64,000 bases of DNA from Phocoena phocoena (GCF_963924675.1 NC_089223.1:10242881-10306880); one strand, 5' to 3'. Positions 37,681 through 50,690 are shown, counted from the first letter of the stretch. Numbers and translations: made by a program. The notes: a model not told the origin generated them from the letters alone.

Positions 37681-38386
37681 TGAAATGATACAGTTAAATG
37701 GTATTTAAACTAATCTGTGATAATTAAGGAAAGATGCTCTTTAGAATGATACATGAAGTGATATATGAATTTGAGGACCAAGAGACTGAGCATTAGCATA
37801 TAGAAAATATTAGGCATGGGGCGATAAAATTAATTGACAGACCAGGTTGTTTGTTTTTTTTTTTAGTATCTACAAACATGATAAGAGATGAAAAACTAGG
37901 AGAATTTGAATTTTAAAAATAAAATAGAGATTATATATATATTGTAGGAGGCCATAAATTGAATAGCTATTCTTTTCAACCCGACAACACTGAAAGTATA
38001 GAGTTAATATCCTAAATTCGTAAAGTAGTCTATAATAAAAAACAAAACAAAAAACCAAAAACATTAAACCAACTGGGCTCTTATCCCAGAAAATCACTGA
38101 AGCAAGAAATACTTGTATCAGGAGAGAGGAAAAGGGAAAGAGAGAAAGAAGAAGACAATAAAACAAAAAATGGAAAGAAATCTAGCTGGCCAAATTTAAT
38201 GAGAGAAGTGGAAATGTTGTTCATTTTATAGACGGTCAAATGAAATTTCCCCTCCGACCTAGGAAGGACTACACTCAAAGCATAAAGCAGAGTTTTCAGT
38301 TATGAGAGGAAAATTCAAATACAACTTATTTCATGAAAACTGTGGGAAACTTTATAGCTTTGCTTTTATACCTTAAATTTAGCTTA
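37681..38386. other. Unassigned sequence
   Basis: No gene seen. The minus-strand frame at 37870-38166 is hydrophobic only because of T-rich composition. Confidence 0.45.
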
Positions 38387-38397
38387 AGTGTATTTTT
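38387..38397. repeat. Left TSD of truncated L1
   Basis: AGTGTATTTTT, repeated at 39465-39475. Confidence 0.8.
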
Positions 38398-39464
38398 TTT
38401 TTTACATCTTTATTGGAGTGTAATTGCTTTACAATGGTGTGTTCGTTTCTGCTTTATAACAAAGTGAAACAGTTATACATATACATATGTTCCCATATCC
38501 CCTCCCTCTTGTGTCTCCCTCCCACCCTCCCTATCCCACCCCTCCAGTTGGTCACCAAGCACCGAGCTGATCTCCCTGTGCTATGCAGCTGCTTCCCACT
38601 AGCTATCTGTTTTATGTTTGGTAGTGTATATATGTCCATGCCTTTCTCTTGCTTTGTCACAGCTTACCCTTCCCCCTCCCCATATCCTCAAGTCCATTCT
38701 CTAATAGGTCTGTGTCTTTATTCTTGTCCTACCCCTAGGTTCTTCATGACATTTTTTTTTCTTAGATTCCATATATATATATGTTAGCATATGGTATTTG
38801 TCTTTCTCTTTCTGACTTACTTCACTCTGTATGACAGACTCTAGGTCTATCCACCTCATTACAAATAGCTCAATTTCATTTCTTTTTATGGCTGAGTAAT
38901 ATTCCATTGTGTATATGTGCCACATCTTCTTTATCCATTCATCCGATGATGGACACTTAGGTTGTTTCCATCTCCTGGCTATTGTAAATAGAGCTGCAGT
39001 GAACATTTTGGTACATGACTCTTTTTGAATTATGGTTTTCTCAGGGCATGCTGGGTCATATGGTAGTTCTATCTGTAGTTTTTTAGGGAACCTCCATACT
39101 GTTCTCCACAGTGGCTGTACCAATTCACATTCCCACCAGCAGTGCAAGAGTGTTCCCTTTTCTCCGCACCCTCTCCAGCATTTATTGTTTCTAGGTTTTT
39201 TGATGATGGCCATTCTGACTGGTGTGAGATGATATCTCATTGTAGTTTTGATTTGCATTTCTCTAATGATTAATGATGTTGAGTATTCTTTCATGTGTTT
39301 GTTGGCAATCTGTATATCTTCTCTGGAGAAATGTCTATTTAGGTCTTCTGCCCATTTTTGGATTGGGTTGTTTGTTTTTTTGTTATTGAGCTGCATAAGC
39401 TGCTTGTAAAGTTTGGAGATTAATCCTTTGTCAGTTGCTTCATTTGCAAATATTTTCTCCCATT
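38398..39464 (-). mobile_element. 5'-truncated L1, minus strand, with open ORF2 C-terminus
   Basis: About 1.07 kb of L1 3' end read on the minus strand. Positions 39396 down to 38701 hold an uninterrupted 231-codon remnant of the ORF2 C-terminus, with the full Cys-rich segment [18 protein letters not shown] and the later [19 protein letters not shown]. The 3' UTR follows, ending at the 'tttattggagtgtaattgct' side with its tail. An 11-bp TSD flanks it. The unbroken frame suggests this copy is younger than the full-length L1 at 3455-9429. It lacks the endonuclease and reverse transcriptase and so cannot act alone. Confidence 0.95.
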
Positions 39465-39624
39465 AGTGTATTTTTAAAAGTTATGTTTTGGTTAGTTGAG
39501 ATATTCCTATTACCAACCTATTTCCAAAGTCATTTTGTTGTCTATGTTTAGAACTTACTAAGGGACTGTTCTGAACAAATTAAGGGTGACTCCAGTTCTT
39601 ATTTAGGGCTTACTAATTAAGTTA

Positions 39625-40605
39625 TGGTGTCCCCTAAGGTCCTGACCCTGTCTCTTCGCCCTTCCTCTTTTGACACATTTTTTCCCTAGGTCATCTTATC
39701 CACCCTGGTGGCTGTAACGTTGGCTACCTGCTGATGTTCCTAAGTCTCCGTCTCCATCCAGATCTCTTTCCAGACCTATGTCTATTCACTTATCAGACAT
39801 TTCTATTAAATATTATTTAAATTTTAAAGATATGTAGATAGACAATTCGTAATCTTCATGTTCTTCCCTCCCCCAAACACCAATTTCTTTTCTGAATGAC
39901 ATTACTTCTTAACAGTCCATTCTGGAAAACACAGAATCAACCTCATTTCTTCCTGCTCCTGTGATGTTCCCACTCATCACAGTCATTACAGTCTCCACTC
40001 TACTTCAGATGTCTCAGTTACATTTCCTTCTGTCTATCCCTTTTCCACTGAATGAATTTGGATCTTCATTACCTCTGAAGGGAAAAATTAAAACCTTTTA
40101 GTGGGTTCTCCAGCTTCTCTTCTTTCCCATCTGCAATCTACCCTCCACACTGTTGCCCGAGTGTAATTATGAGCCTTCCTCACTAAAGGTGTCACTATCT
40201 TCCTGTCACACAAAGAGAAGGGCTAAACTCCTTAGCACATCAACCAAAACTTTAGCAAATAAGCCTTAACTTATTACCATTTTAGAAATCTCTAAATTTC
40301 CCCATTTCTCCTTCAGTTAAACTATAATGGGGGGATTTTATTTATTCTTTAAGACCCAGGCCAAATGGCATATCGTTTGGCAGAGTGAGTTGCCCATTCT
40401 GTAGCATATTTGTACTTTTTCTTACTGCTATTGTAGACATAATTACATTTTTTATAGTAATTAGCTAACGTGTCTGGTGGGCTACAGCCAGAGCTTCTCT
40501 AGGGTAGGTATTGTGTTTTTTACATCTTTGCAATCCTCAAAACTTGATTTAAGAGCCTAGAACACAGGAGATATTTAATAAACGTTTGCTGATGGAATGA
40601 ATGCG
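39625..40605 (+). mobile_element. L2 LINE relic, 3' region
   Basis: A roughly 1-kb diverged L2. The 5' part reads 'tgacccgt'-style gene-like text: 'taagtctccgtctccatcca', then the ORF2 end region 'gagaagggctaaactcctta', then 'aagacccaggccaaatggca', then the tail 'cttctctagggtaggtattg' and 'atttaataaacgtttgctga'. No open frame remains. It is much older than the L1s. Confidence 0.7.
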
Positions 40606-40714
40606 TGACTTGGGAAGCTCTGTGAGTTTCTAGGGTGGCCTTCTTGAGGTTTGCAGGAATTACCACTAGATGTCACTAGCACATTTCCAATAGCAATATA
40701 CCTGAGGCAGGGAG

Positions 40715-40910
40715 AACTAACTTTAACTGAGCACCTACTGTGTGCCAGGCCCTTTTTAATAATTCTGTGAAGTAGGTATTATTATCAGAAACCTACCTTG
40801 GAAGCAGATGCTAGGAATGATTAATAGGTCATACAGCTAGTATGATGTAAAGGGAGGATTAAAATCTACAGGTGTCTGCTATCAAAACCTATGGTTCTCC
40901 ACAGTGGCAG
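40715..40910 (-). repeat. MIR SINE, reverse orientation
   Basis: 'actgagcacctactgtgtgc', 'caggccctttttaataattc', 'gtaggtattattatcagaaa' and 'ggtcatacagctagtatgat' in MIR reverse order. Confidence 0.75.
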
Positions 40911-42395
40911 CCACATTCTGTTTCTTTCCTGATAATTGCGCCTCCGGCCTCCACATGATAAATAGCATTTGCCACATTTTCTAACAAATTAAATCTTTAC
41001 TGACAAAATAAGCTGTTATTGGGTTAGGCACTCTTATTTAAGACCTTTCGAGTTAAAAGTCAGAGACTTGGCTTCTCTAATAAGCTTTTCCTGAATAGTT
41101 TGAAAACAGACTACCATTCGAAGAAAGCTTTTTAATTAAACATGAGAATGTAAGTTTTGAACACGAGCAGTTAGATTTCTATATCATTACTAGTTTTTTT
41201 TTTTCAATTACCATTTGAAAATGGAGGTCTACTGTTTATAAGGTGATAGATTTAGTAATTAGGGCTGAATACATGAATAAGATAGAGTCCCTACCTTCAA
41301 CGGCTTGTAAAACGATGATATCTCCTTGATGCAAAGTCAGGAACATCATGGTATTTTTACTGTGGAGGGTATTTAATCTGAGACTCTGAAGTTTAAATAG
41401 CACTTAGAGATACTAATCCGTTTGATAATGTGACCATCTATTCTTGGACCTTAAATACTTAGAAGCACACACTTGAGCATGGTGAAAGTGCACTAGCTCC
41501 TGCCTACTCACTCAAGATGTCATGTTTTATTTTTAGACCCAACTCTGCCTATACAGAGTCCCAAGCAAGACCCAGAACTTGAGGAGATATACATTTGTAG
41601 AAGTTCCCATCAGAGAACGGTTGTAAGAAAGTATGATGAGATGGTGCTTAGACTTGAATGCTTGACTTGCACTTGGATGGACCCAGTCATCGTATTTTCC
41701 AGCCCTGAGCACACGGTGGCCCCAAGGCAGTCAGCCATTAAACAAATGAAAGAGAGATGAGAGAGAGGGAGGTGGCTCATGCCTCTCCATAAATTTTACA
41801 GCTTCTCTTTAGTTTAGTCAACTTCTGTATCATATCAGACTCTCTAAACTTTCTGCCAAATTCAGTAGTCGTTAATGTTTTTGCTTTTGCTATTGTTAAT
41901 TATTTAAAGACGTTAAACCAACAACTAATTTTAAGTTGTACATTTATATACAACATGATAAAGTTCTCCACAGATTTTTTTAAAGATAAGGAATTAATGC
42001 AGTCCTGGAAACAGTTTATCTCCCTCACTTAATGTTTTATGTTGGTGAGCTTGAATTTTATGTGAAATTAAATTATGCGATTTGAAAGTTATCAATATAA
42101 AAGGCTAATACATCTTCAGTTTATTCCAAAAATTAGAAGTAATGTCAAACCCCTATAGTAAAAATGCATAAAGAAAAGCATAATGTCAAAGTTAAAGGGC
42201 CAACTGAATAATAAATTGTGTTTATGTTATTTGTACAGAAAGATATCTCTTTAGAAAAGAAACAAAAATACCCATCAACCTTGATCAATATTTGCATTGA
42301 ATTAAGAGAGTTTTAAATTATGTGAGGTTATTAGCAACATGTTTCTCAAATAAAATGTGCCCAGTTGGTTCTCCTTTCTCATCAGAAAACGGCAA
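40911..42395. other. Unassigned sequence
   Basis: No gene or confidently named repeat seen. Confidence 0.45.
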
Positions 42396-42404
42396 CAGCT
42401 TATG
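42396..42404. repeat. Left TSD of SINE
   Basis: CAGCTTATG, repeated at 42621-42629. Confidence 0.85.
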
Positions 42405-42620
42405 GGGTTTTTTTGTTGTTGTTTTTGCGGTACATGGGCCTCTCCCTGCTGTGGCGTCTCCCGTTGTGGAGCACAGGCTCCTCCGGACGCGCAGGCTCAG
42501 CAGCCATGGCTCACGGGCCCAGCCGCTCTGCGGCATGTGGGATTTTCCCAGACCGGGGCACGAACCCGTGTCCCCTGCATCGGCAGGCAGACCCTCAACC
42601 ACTGCGCCACCGGGGAAGTC
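42405..42620 (-). mobile_element. CHR-type SINE, minus strand
   Basis: Runs on the plus strand from a T-rich tail (TTTTTTTGTTGTTGTTTTTG) through GCGGTACATGGGCCTCTC to the GGGAAGTC head. A 3-bp CTC insertion lies in the GCACAGGCTCCTCCGGACGC segment. Flanked by a 9-bp TSD. Several overlapping frames of 90-139 residues in both directions arise only from the SINE. Confidence 0.95.
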
Positions 42621-42629
42621 CAGCTTATG

Positions 42630-42924
42630 TTTTTTAAAAACTGATACATCTAGAGAAATGCTCGGTGTGTACACATCTTCCATCTTTTACTTTCTACTTT
42701 TGGCTGGCATAGTGTACATACTCAAAACATTTATTTATTGAGATGTTGAATCCATAAATAAACGAATGGTTGGGTTAATCAAGAAAGTTAGAGGAAGATT
42801 TGGTGGATCATTCAGTGGCTTCCTTCTCTTGCTCCCTTGCCATCCCTGCTATTTTGCACTGAAAACAAACCAAAAAAATCACTATGGAAGCTCTAGGAAT
42901 CCCTAGTGTATAGATCGCACACAA
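42630..42924. other. Unassigned sequence
   Basis: No gene or named element seen. Confidence 0.45.
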
Positions 42925-43150
42925 CGAGAGACAAGACAGCTTAGTGATGAGAATGACCTGGAGCAAATCCCAGCTGTGTCACTTACTAGCTCTTGTGAAA
43001 ACAATAACAAAGCATTAGAAATTGTGCTTCAGTATTCTTATCCTTAAAATGGGAGGTAATAACAATATCTACCTCACGGGGTTATTGTGAAGATGAAGTG
43101 AGCTTGAATAGGCAAAGCCATTTGAACAATAGATATCATTAATGTTTTAA
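42925..43150 (+). repeat. MIR SINE, nearly full length
   Basis: 'agacagcttagtgatgagaa', 'caaatcccagctgtgtcact', 'tattcttatccttaaaatgg', 'atatctacctcacggggtta' and 'ttgaacaatagatatcatta' are in MIR order. Confidence 0.8.
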
Positions 43151-43759
43151 AGGTGATTGTTGTTGTATTTAAAGTGCAGAATCAGAAAGGTTAAGGACAA
43201 ACTATCCAATAGATTTCCTGGTTTGTTTGTTTGTTTTCTCAAGTGATAAGCAAAACACAGAGGTCCTTTTCTTATTACAATTAACTAGATTTACTGAGTC
43301 GGAAGCTTTGGAAGTTTAGTTTAGTTTTGTTTTTAATAATTCCAAGAGAAAAAATATGAGCTAAAAATGATCTTACCTAACCATAAATGAGAGATTAGTG
43401 ATTTTAATAGTTTATTAGATTTATTAAGCTATTTTAATATAGTCAAGTTTTTATGTTTCTTTGCTCTAAAGAAAAAAATGAGTAAAAACTCTATTTGTGA
43501 GGCTGTCAATGAATCATACCTAAAGAAACCTTCTGCATTCAGGTCATGAGCCACAAAAAGGTACCACCTGATGGCAGAATGTTCTGATTGCAGGTAAAAA
43601 GCTAAACAAAAACAAGCGGCTTTTAGTGCTAAGCTAACAAACTGAAACAATAAAGTAGTACCGTGCATTCCCACAACATCCATTTATTTACGTAAATCTT
43701 GGTTTCCTATAAATGAGCCTTGAGGCTTAGCAGGATTAGAAAACAGTTGGAGATTGTGA
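43151..43759. other. Unassigned sequence
   Basis: No gene seen. The minus-strand frame at 43429-43683 has no recognisable motif. Confidence 0.45.
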
Positions 43760-43995
43760 ATACAGCCATTGAAGGTGAGTTTCCAGAGGTGGGTTCGAAT
43801 CCTGACTTCGCCTCTTAGCTGTTGAATTGACTTTAAGCAAGATAGTCAACTTATTCATGGCTCAGACTCCTTGCTTAGTACCTACCTCGGAGTTATTGTG
43901 AATTAAATAGCTTATTTTTATAAGGTTCTTAGAATAGTATCTAATGCAGAGTTAAGTGCCATATAGAGTGCTTATTAAGTAGATAGTAGTACTAT
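43760..43995 (+). repeat. MIR SINE
   Basis: 'gtgggttcgaatcctgactt', 'ggctcagactccttgcttag', 'cctcggagttattgtgaatt' and 'tgccatatagagtgcttatt' in order. Confidence 0.75.
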
Positions 43996-44171
43996 ACTGC
44001 ATATTCATTTCAGTGGGGTTTATGAGACCAAAACTGTCTTTTAAAGATATACTAGTGGTTTCTCAGGTGTTTCATACAGGTTTACAAAGTCCAAGCTCTG
44101 AAAGGTACTTCGCTTTTGTAACCTTGTATTGTAAGAAGGAATTTCATGTAGTACTAATCAACCAACACCGT

Positions 44172-44211
44172 AAGGTAGAAAAAAAATTACTAAGGTAGAA
44201 AACAAATTACT
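44172..44211. repeat. 20-bp tandem duplication
   Basis: AAGGTAGAAAAAAAATTACT followed directly by AAGGTAGAAAACAAATTACT, one difference. Confidence 0.9.
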
Positions 44212-44219
44212 AAGAGCAT

Positions 44220-44340
44220 CAGTTTTTTGTGGTGTTAACCACACTTAAAAAATCCTGGCTTTGCTACTCATCACTTACATGGCTTTTGAAAAGTTATTTA
44301 TTTTCTTAAAACCTGTTTTCTTATTTTAGTTCAATAGTAA
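44220..44340 (+). repeat. Possible diverged MIR
   Basis: 'aaatcctggctttgctactc' followed by 'cttaaaacctgttttcttat' resembles a MIR core. Confidence 0.35.
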
Positions 44341-47054
44341 GAAAAGAAAAAATATTATATGTAATTTGTATCATACTTTACTTTCTAGCAGAATTCAATG
44401 GCTCCTTCTCTATCACCCAAGTGATTAAGACTTGCCATCTTTGATCAAAATACACACCCAAAATCTGTTATAAGTCATTTTATATTTATATGGTTCTAAA
44501 TTTTATTGTATATTAGATAGCAAAACATTTACATTATGTATGTCCAACAAATATCTGATTTTCTTGTTGATATATCTGAGACTGAATATTTTCTTCCAAT
44601 CATTAGTACTGTGCTAAGGAAAGATGCATGTAATTGTATGTATGGGTACTCCAAAAATAAAAGGAGAAATTTTAGAAAATTCTAGTGAACATTATATCTG
44701 TTTTTCTTCTCCATTGTGGTAGTTACAGAGATTAATCTTCAAGTTTCTTCTAGACTAGATAACTTCATAGGAAGCTAAAGCACTGAATGGAAAATAAACT
44801 TTTATGGATAAACATCTTTATATATTTGCCCAAAGAAAGCCGTCTGTTTATATGAACAAAGGCTTCATTCATAATTATACTCCAGTACTCTTTCTGTTTT
44901 GCATAATACCTAACTTGCAACTTTCTCGTTGATATAGGTGTTAGACTATGTCATTTTGAAGATGAGTATTATGATCAACTCTTTCCAACAGTTTTTTGTA
45001 GAAGAGGTTTTCTGTAGTGAAATTTAGACAAATTGTTCAAATTTTGAAACCTTGATAATATAGCCTCATTCCATTCACAGGCAGTCTAGGTAAGGAAAAT
45101 ATGCTCTAGGATTCTCAGTGAATGTGCCAGTCAGTGTTTAAAAGATAACTTAAATTTCCTTCTTTAACAGAGTTGGGAAAAGTGAGTTCTTGAAGTTGCA
45201 ATCTGCAGTTTTGATATTCATGTATAAAAGGGGGCAGATGTTCTTTTCTGCTAAATCATTCCCATAATACACTTTCCCTGTATTCAGAGATGAATATGCT
45301 TACTGTCAAGCCTTGGCAGAAGGTTTCAGGAAAACATTGATTAAACTCCATAGGTGAACAAAGGAGAGAAGAAGATTAGCCATTTAAAATGTAATGTTCT
45401 TTCAACCTTTTCTTAACCTCTCTCCTCTTACACATTTTCTTTGATTCATACTATTAAGCCTAAAATCAACTATCATTTTTAATGTATTTTCACACAATTT
45501 AATTTATATATATATATATAATATATATGTGGTCAGTATCAAATCCCTGAGAACATTGCTAGACCACCTTTTTAACATTAATCTTCACTCATATTTATAG
45601 AATTTGTGTAGCTTTTAAATATATCTCAGAGATGTTAAAAAGAGGATAAAAAATAGTTCATTAACAGATTGAAAATATGTTTTCTATAATCAAAATAAAT
45701 GATTGGGTAAGTTCGTGAAATCAGTATTTCAAACCAGAGGTAACTCTAGATGCTGGCTAACAAGTATTTTGTACAGGTTATATATGTATAAATAGAAAAA
45801 AATCAACAAATATATGAATATTTATTATTATACAGTAGATTAATAGAACTAAGTTTATAGAGGTACATGGATAAATAAAATAATTGGTATATGGTAGGTA
45901 AGTAGACAGATAAATAGCTGTATCTATACATAAGTTATAGTACGTAATTTATGTTTATAAATATGTGTGAGTATAGTATGTTTTTATAAAAGAATTCCTA
46001 GTTGGTAAATTATGAAGAAAATTAGGAGGATATATCAGGGACTGGGAAGTTTAGAAAAATGGAGAATTTCAAACTTCATGGTGTTTTATAAACTGTCTAG
46101 TTTCACCTCCATAATTTCAAAATATACTGACTTGTGCAACTGAATTTACATGATGACTAAAATAGTTTAAGCTTGGTTTAAATATAACGGATATTACTTA
46201 TAAGATATTCATCCAAATGGGGGGAGGTATTTACATTTTAATAACAATTTACATGATAATTTGCATATAGTATCCAAGGATCAATGACTATACCAGTTTT
46301 AATCCTTTAATTCAGTATTTATTAAATTCTTGCTATTATCAAAGAACTCAGAGTTAAATAAATTTTTGAACATGATTCTTGACCACAACAAAGTACAGTT
46401 GGAACAAAATTTGTGTATTGTTTATGGAAGTAATTGCATGAGACATAGGCTTCAGAGAGAGAGAGTTTTCCTATGTAATTGTATCAACATGGTAATGACA
46501 AAAACTGAAAGACAGTGAGAACAGAGTGAATATGAAGGATGATTTGACCCATCTTAGATCCTAATTCAGTGTTACCTGAAAGGAAGAAACAAAGATGATG
46601 GCAAAGTTTTAAGTGTGATAGGGCTAATCATGTGACAAATAAAAGGAACTCAGAGGAAAGCTAAAATGTGGGTGATAGTTTAGTTTTAAACATTTTTAAA
46701 AGATAGAGTGAGTACTTGTGAAAATTCTCACTGTTTAGTTCATGAGAGGAATCTGTCAGAAGATAGAACAATTCTGGGAAGGCATCTTCAAACGGGAGAT
46801 AGTTGAATCAAGGAGAGAAATTGAGATCTTCAGTGTGTAAGAAAAATAACCAGATCAGAAATAACCAGGATACTTTACTTTATTTACATGTCCAGTATGA
46901 TTAGGGGGAGGAACCTGAGATGGAGATAGAAAAATAATCAGAAACAAACAAAATAAAATCAAGATGGTGTCAGTCATCAAGGGGAGGGTTTCAAGAGGAA
47001 AGAATGAAACCTCAGAAACATCTGTTCTCTTTTCTGTATTCTAAATAGATAAAA
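44341..47054. other. Unassigned AT-rich sequence
   Basis: No gene recognised in 2.7 kb. It includes a (TA)n run at 45504-45529 and generally TA-rich text to about 46000. The frame at 46330-46518 is a chance frame. Confidence 0.4.
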
Positions 47055-47055
47055 G

Positions 47056-47088
<33 letters not shown>

Positions 47089-47213
47089 GTCTCTCTCTCT
47101 CTCTCTCTCTCTCCCTCTCCCTCTCTCTCTCTCCCTCCCTCCCTCTCCCCACCTCCCCCCTCCCCCTCTCCCTTCCCCTTCCCTCCACCCCTAGCCCACC
47201 CCCTGCCTCTCTC
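47055..47213. repeat. Long polypyrimidine tract: (CT)n grading into C-rich
   Basis: Nearly 160 bases almost entirely C and T on the plus strand. It begins as (CT)n, then CTCCCT units, then CCCC-rich text. The minus strand gives a repeated Arg-Glu open frame that is not a gene. Confidence 0.95.
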
Positions 47214-47347
47214 CTATTCTGATTTGTTAAAGGGTCATAAAAAAATGGGTGTTTAAAGTGTTTTGATGTTTTAATTTGCATATTTGGGCTTTCTTAACTA
47301 AGTTCTGCATCTTTTGTCCTCAGGTGAGGACTTTAAATACTTCTCCC

Positions 47348-47490
47348 AGGGAGATGCAAGAGGGAGGAGATGTGGGGATATATGTATATGTATAGCCGAT
47401 TCACTTTGTTATAAAGCAGAAACTAGCACACCATTGTAAAGCAGTTATACTCCAATAAAGATGTTTAAATAAATAAATAAATAAATAAAT
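47348..47490 (+). mobile_element. 5'-truncated L1 3' UTR tail
   Basis: 'agatgcaagagggaggagat', 'ttcactttgttataaagcag', 'aaactagcacaccattgtaa' and 'ttatactccaataaagatgt', then an (AAAT)n tail. Possible imperfect TSD: AAATACTTCTCCC (47335-47347) and AAATATTTGTCCC (47487-47499). Confidence 0.92.
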
Positions 47491-47499
47491 ATTTGTCCC

Positions 47500-48810
47500 T
47501 CCTACTCCCCATTGGAGATTTATGTTATATTATCAAGCTCAGTGATACAAATGATCTCTTGTAACCTTTTTCCTACTATTACCAATTTGATGATTAGATT
47601 CATGATGGCAAAATAATAATGAAAAATGACTTGTTTCTGTTCCTAGTTCATATTCTTGAATATTAATCGTTCTACTAATATAGATCAGAAGATTTTTCAA
47701 AGCTCTGACACTTCCAACACAGTCTAGCATTAAGAATCTATCTGCTCCATCAACCTGAAGAAGCTGTTAGCTAAGAGGAAATGCTCCATATTTTCTCCCT
47801 GTTATAGTAGAAGAATATGACTGTTAATTAGTTTTACCATTTTAAAGACAGGTGACACTATATATAAAGAAATTAAAAATATTTCACTTGGGCTCTGTGC
47901 TGTGTCTCCATCAACTGAATGAAAATATCTTTCCCAGGTTTTCAGAATAGACATTATTAATTTTAGCATCTAATCATAAATAGGGATTTTGAGTGAAAAT
48001 ACACTTACTTTTTTAACTTTTAAATGATTTATACCAAAAAATATTGTTTAAAAATACAACCCTTTACTTTGAAAAGGAAAGTACTTTTCAAAAAATAATT
48101 CATGCTAGCAATACAATTGCTCTCAATCATTGAGAAAATTTTGTTTATAGTGTCTATTTATCACAGATACATTCCTTCTTTCCCAAAACAATCACTCAAG
48201 TTAGACATTTTTAAAAATTTATTTTAACGTTCTTTCTGGGCACAGGTAAGTTCCTTCAAAGAAGAAAAACTATATGCAGTTCATTTCTAGGTCACAAACC
48301 TTGCATCTAGAGGAGTTCAAAAAGTTAATGAATAACCAAACTTTTTTTCTTCCATTTTGCACTTTAAAGGATAACACAACCCACAAGTATTTTATTTTTT
48401 AAAATAGGATAGAACGTAGACTTTTAGAATAGAATGTAGACTTATTACATATACTGCTTCTATATTTTACCTGCTAGAAGCAGCTGTATTTGAAATTTGA
48501 AACGTTCCCAAACTTACTTTTAGTTAAAACTAAAATACATGTACAATTGTTTTTGCTTAATATATATTTAAAACTATATTAAAGAGAAAATATAGCTTTA
48601 CTATATTTTACTCTTTACTTTTATTCCTAGCTTTTTATAATCTTGATGTATTCCTGTTTTTTTTTTTTCTCTCATTTAAATATGGATTATCCTTTCTACT
48701 CAAAACTATTGGAGAGCCTTATTTGGAAATTAATTTAAGACTACCCCCCTAAAATAATTTCTAGTGGATTTATTCTGACATCCACAAATAGTTAACTTCT
48801 AATTTCATCA
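47500..48810. other. Unassigned AT-rich sequence
   Basis: No gene seen. A near repeat of GAACGTAGACTTTTA and GAATGTAGACTTATTA lies at about 48411-48446. Confidence 0.45.
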
Positions 48811-48897
48811 TATGTATAACTGATTCACTTTGCTGTACACCTGAAACTAACACAACATTGTAAATCAACTCTACTCCAATAAAATTTTTTTTAAAAA
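48811..48897 (+). mobile_element. Very short L1 3' UTR tail
   Basis: 'tataactgattcactttgct', 'gtacacctgaaactaacaca' and 'aaatcaactctactccaata', then an A/T-rich tail. Only about 87 bp; no clear TSD. Confidence 0.9.
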
Positions 48898-50524
48898 GTC
48901 AACATACAGAAAAGAGATGATTCATTATATATGATACTTATCACTCCAGTCCATCTTACATGTGAAAGATCATTTTGGGCAGAAGATCCTAACTTATTTC
49001 AGAGAGAATGAAGAAGAAAATACTTGTGTGGTTTGTTTCTCCCTAAAAGTTAAGAATTTTGAAATTATTTTTTAACATTTTATAAACATATCCCACTTTG
49101 TTACTTGGGATGAAATTTGGATTCCGAGGAACTAATTCTATTTCAGAAATATGTGCATGTCTTTAAAAGTTAGTATAACAAATGAGGCCTGATTGGCTAT
49201 GGTTTGGATAAAAAAGTCAATAGTAAATACAAATGGACCACTTGATACTATCACCAAGTCTTAACCTGAGCTCTATTAACTTTGCAGACTCGTAGATACA
49301 GAAGTAATTATTGACCAAACTTAAGATAGTTTACCGCTGACTCTCATTTGTTGAGTTTAATGATCAACATTTCCATGAAGGTATATAATTCATTACTAAT
49401 GTATAACATATTTCAGCAACTTGACAGTTTTTTTCTGACTTTTCCACATATTTTGGTGCCTCAGTAATGTACAACTTGAAAAACCGTATGCAAGTATCAA
49501 ACATGTTTTCTATTAGTTGAACATGAATCTTAAAAGATTCCTGTTTTTAAAATGATGCAAACAACCAAAACTAGGAGAAACTCTATCAAATATAATCTGA
49601 GGCAAGTGATAACCACAGCCCATCACTATAAATATGGATCTTATTCCTTTGGGAGAGTTTTTTGCTTTCTTATTCCAAAGAGATAACATTTAACTAATTA
49701 CCAAGAAGGTCAAAGGCAAATAATATTTTTCTGTGTCCCTGCCCCTGACTTAGCATGTTAGGAAAGAGCATTTATATTAAAAAAAAAAAGATGAGAATCA
49801 GACAATATCCTTCCCTCCTGAAAGCACACAGTCACTAAATAGGCTGTAGGACAGCAAATCTTACCTTGAAGGAAGGTGGTAGTGTTGATTGACATCTTAG
49901 AATGAACAATTTTAAGTTCTGCATCAAGGCTATTTCATTAGTTCAAATGACTTTATCTAAATCTGAGCAGAAAATTCATGGGACCTGGCCAAATTCTTAT
50001 ACAGGTCAGATTTCTACTCTATTGAATAAATATTGGAAGAACAGTAGGATAAAATTATAGCTGGACCTTTATTGTGCTACAATCATGCTTGTTCAATGGT
50101 ATCTTTTTATGAAAACCAAGTATATTTCATTTCAGCTCTTTTACTATATCTGTTCCAATGAACATACCCATGAATTTTATGAACAAATTGATTTTCCTTC
50201 AAAGAGCATAGTTTTCATTAAGTATTTCACATTTTGTCTCATTACTCACTTTGGAGTTTGATTAGTTAGATTCATTACAGCACTGCAACATAAAAACATT
50301 TTTCATTCAAGGAATTGCTTGTGATAAAAAATACAAAAGAATCAGTAAATTATTTATCAGAATACTTTAATTCTTTGTTGTAATCTAAATGCTTTTATAG
50401 GAATCAGAATTTTGACATGAGTATAGTCGTTTAACTAATGTAGGAAGTTATTTAATATAAAATGAGATAATCACCTTTGTATTTAATTAAGTAATTAGGA
50501 CATTTAAATGTCCCATGTTATAAC
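48898..50524. other. Unassigned sequence
   Basis: No gene or confidently named repeat seen. Confidence 0.45.
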
Positions 50525-50690
50525 AAGGAGTTAGGAAACCTGGAGTCTGACATGAGGTCTGGCCCAGACTAGGCACCTACTGAATATTCCTTAATTTTGT
50601 AAATCCTGAGTTTGAACAAGTTGCTTAATCTCTCCGTTTCCTTATAATTAAATGCATTGTGTGATACTCTTTCAGAATAACTATGCACTA
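50525..50690 (+). repeat. MIR SINE, diverged
   Basis: 'tgagtttgaacaagttgctt' followed by 'aatctctccgtttccttata' is MIR core. Confidence 0.5.

Noticed and set aside
42318..42741. Overlapping frames of 90-139 codons on both strands
   Set aside because: They arise from the CHR SINE; every SINE copy in the window gives the same set of related pseudo-peptides.
47012..47281. 89-codon Arg-Glu-rich protein on the minus strand
   Set aside because: Translation of a (GA)n microsatellite.
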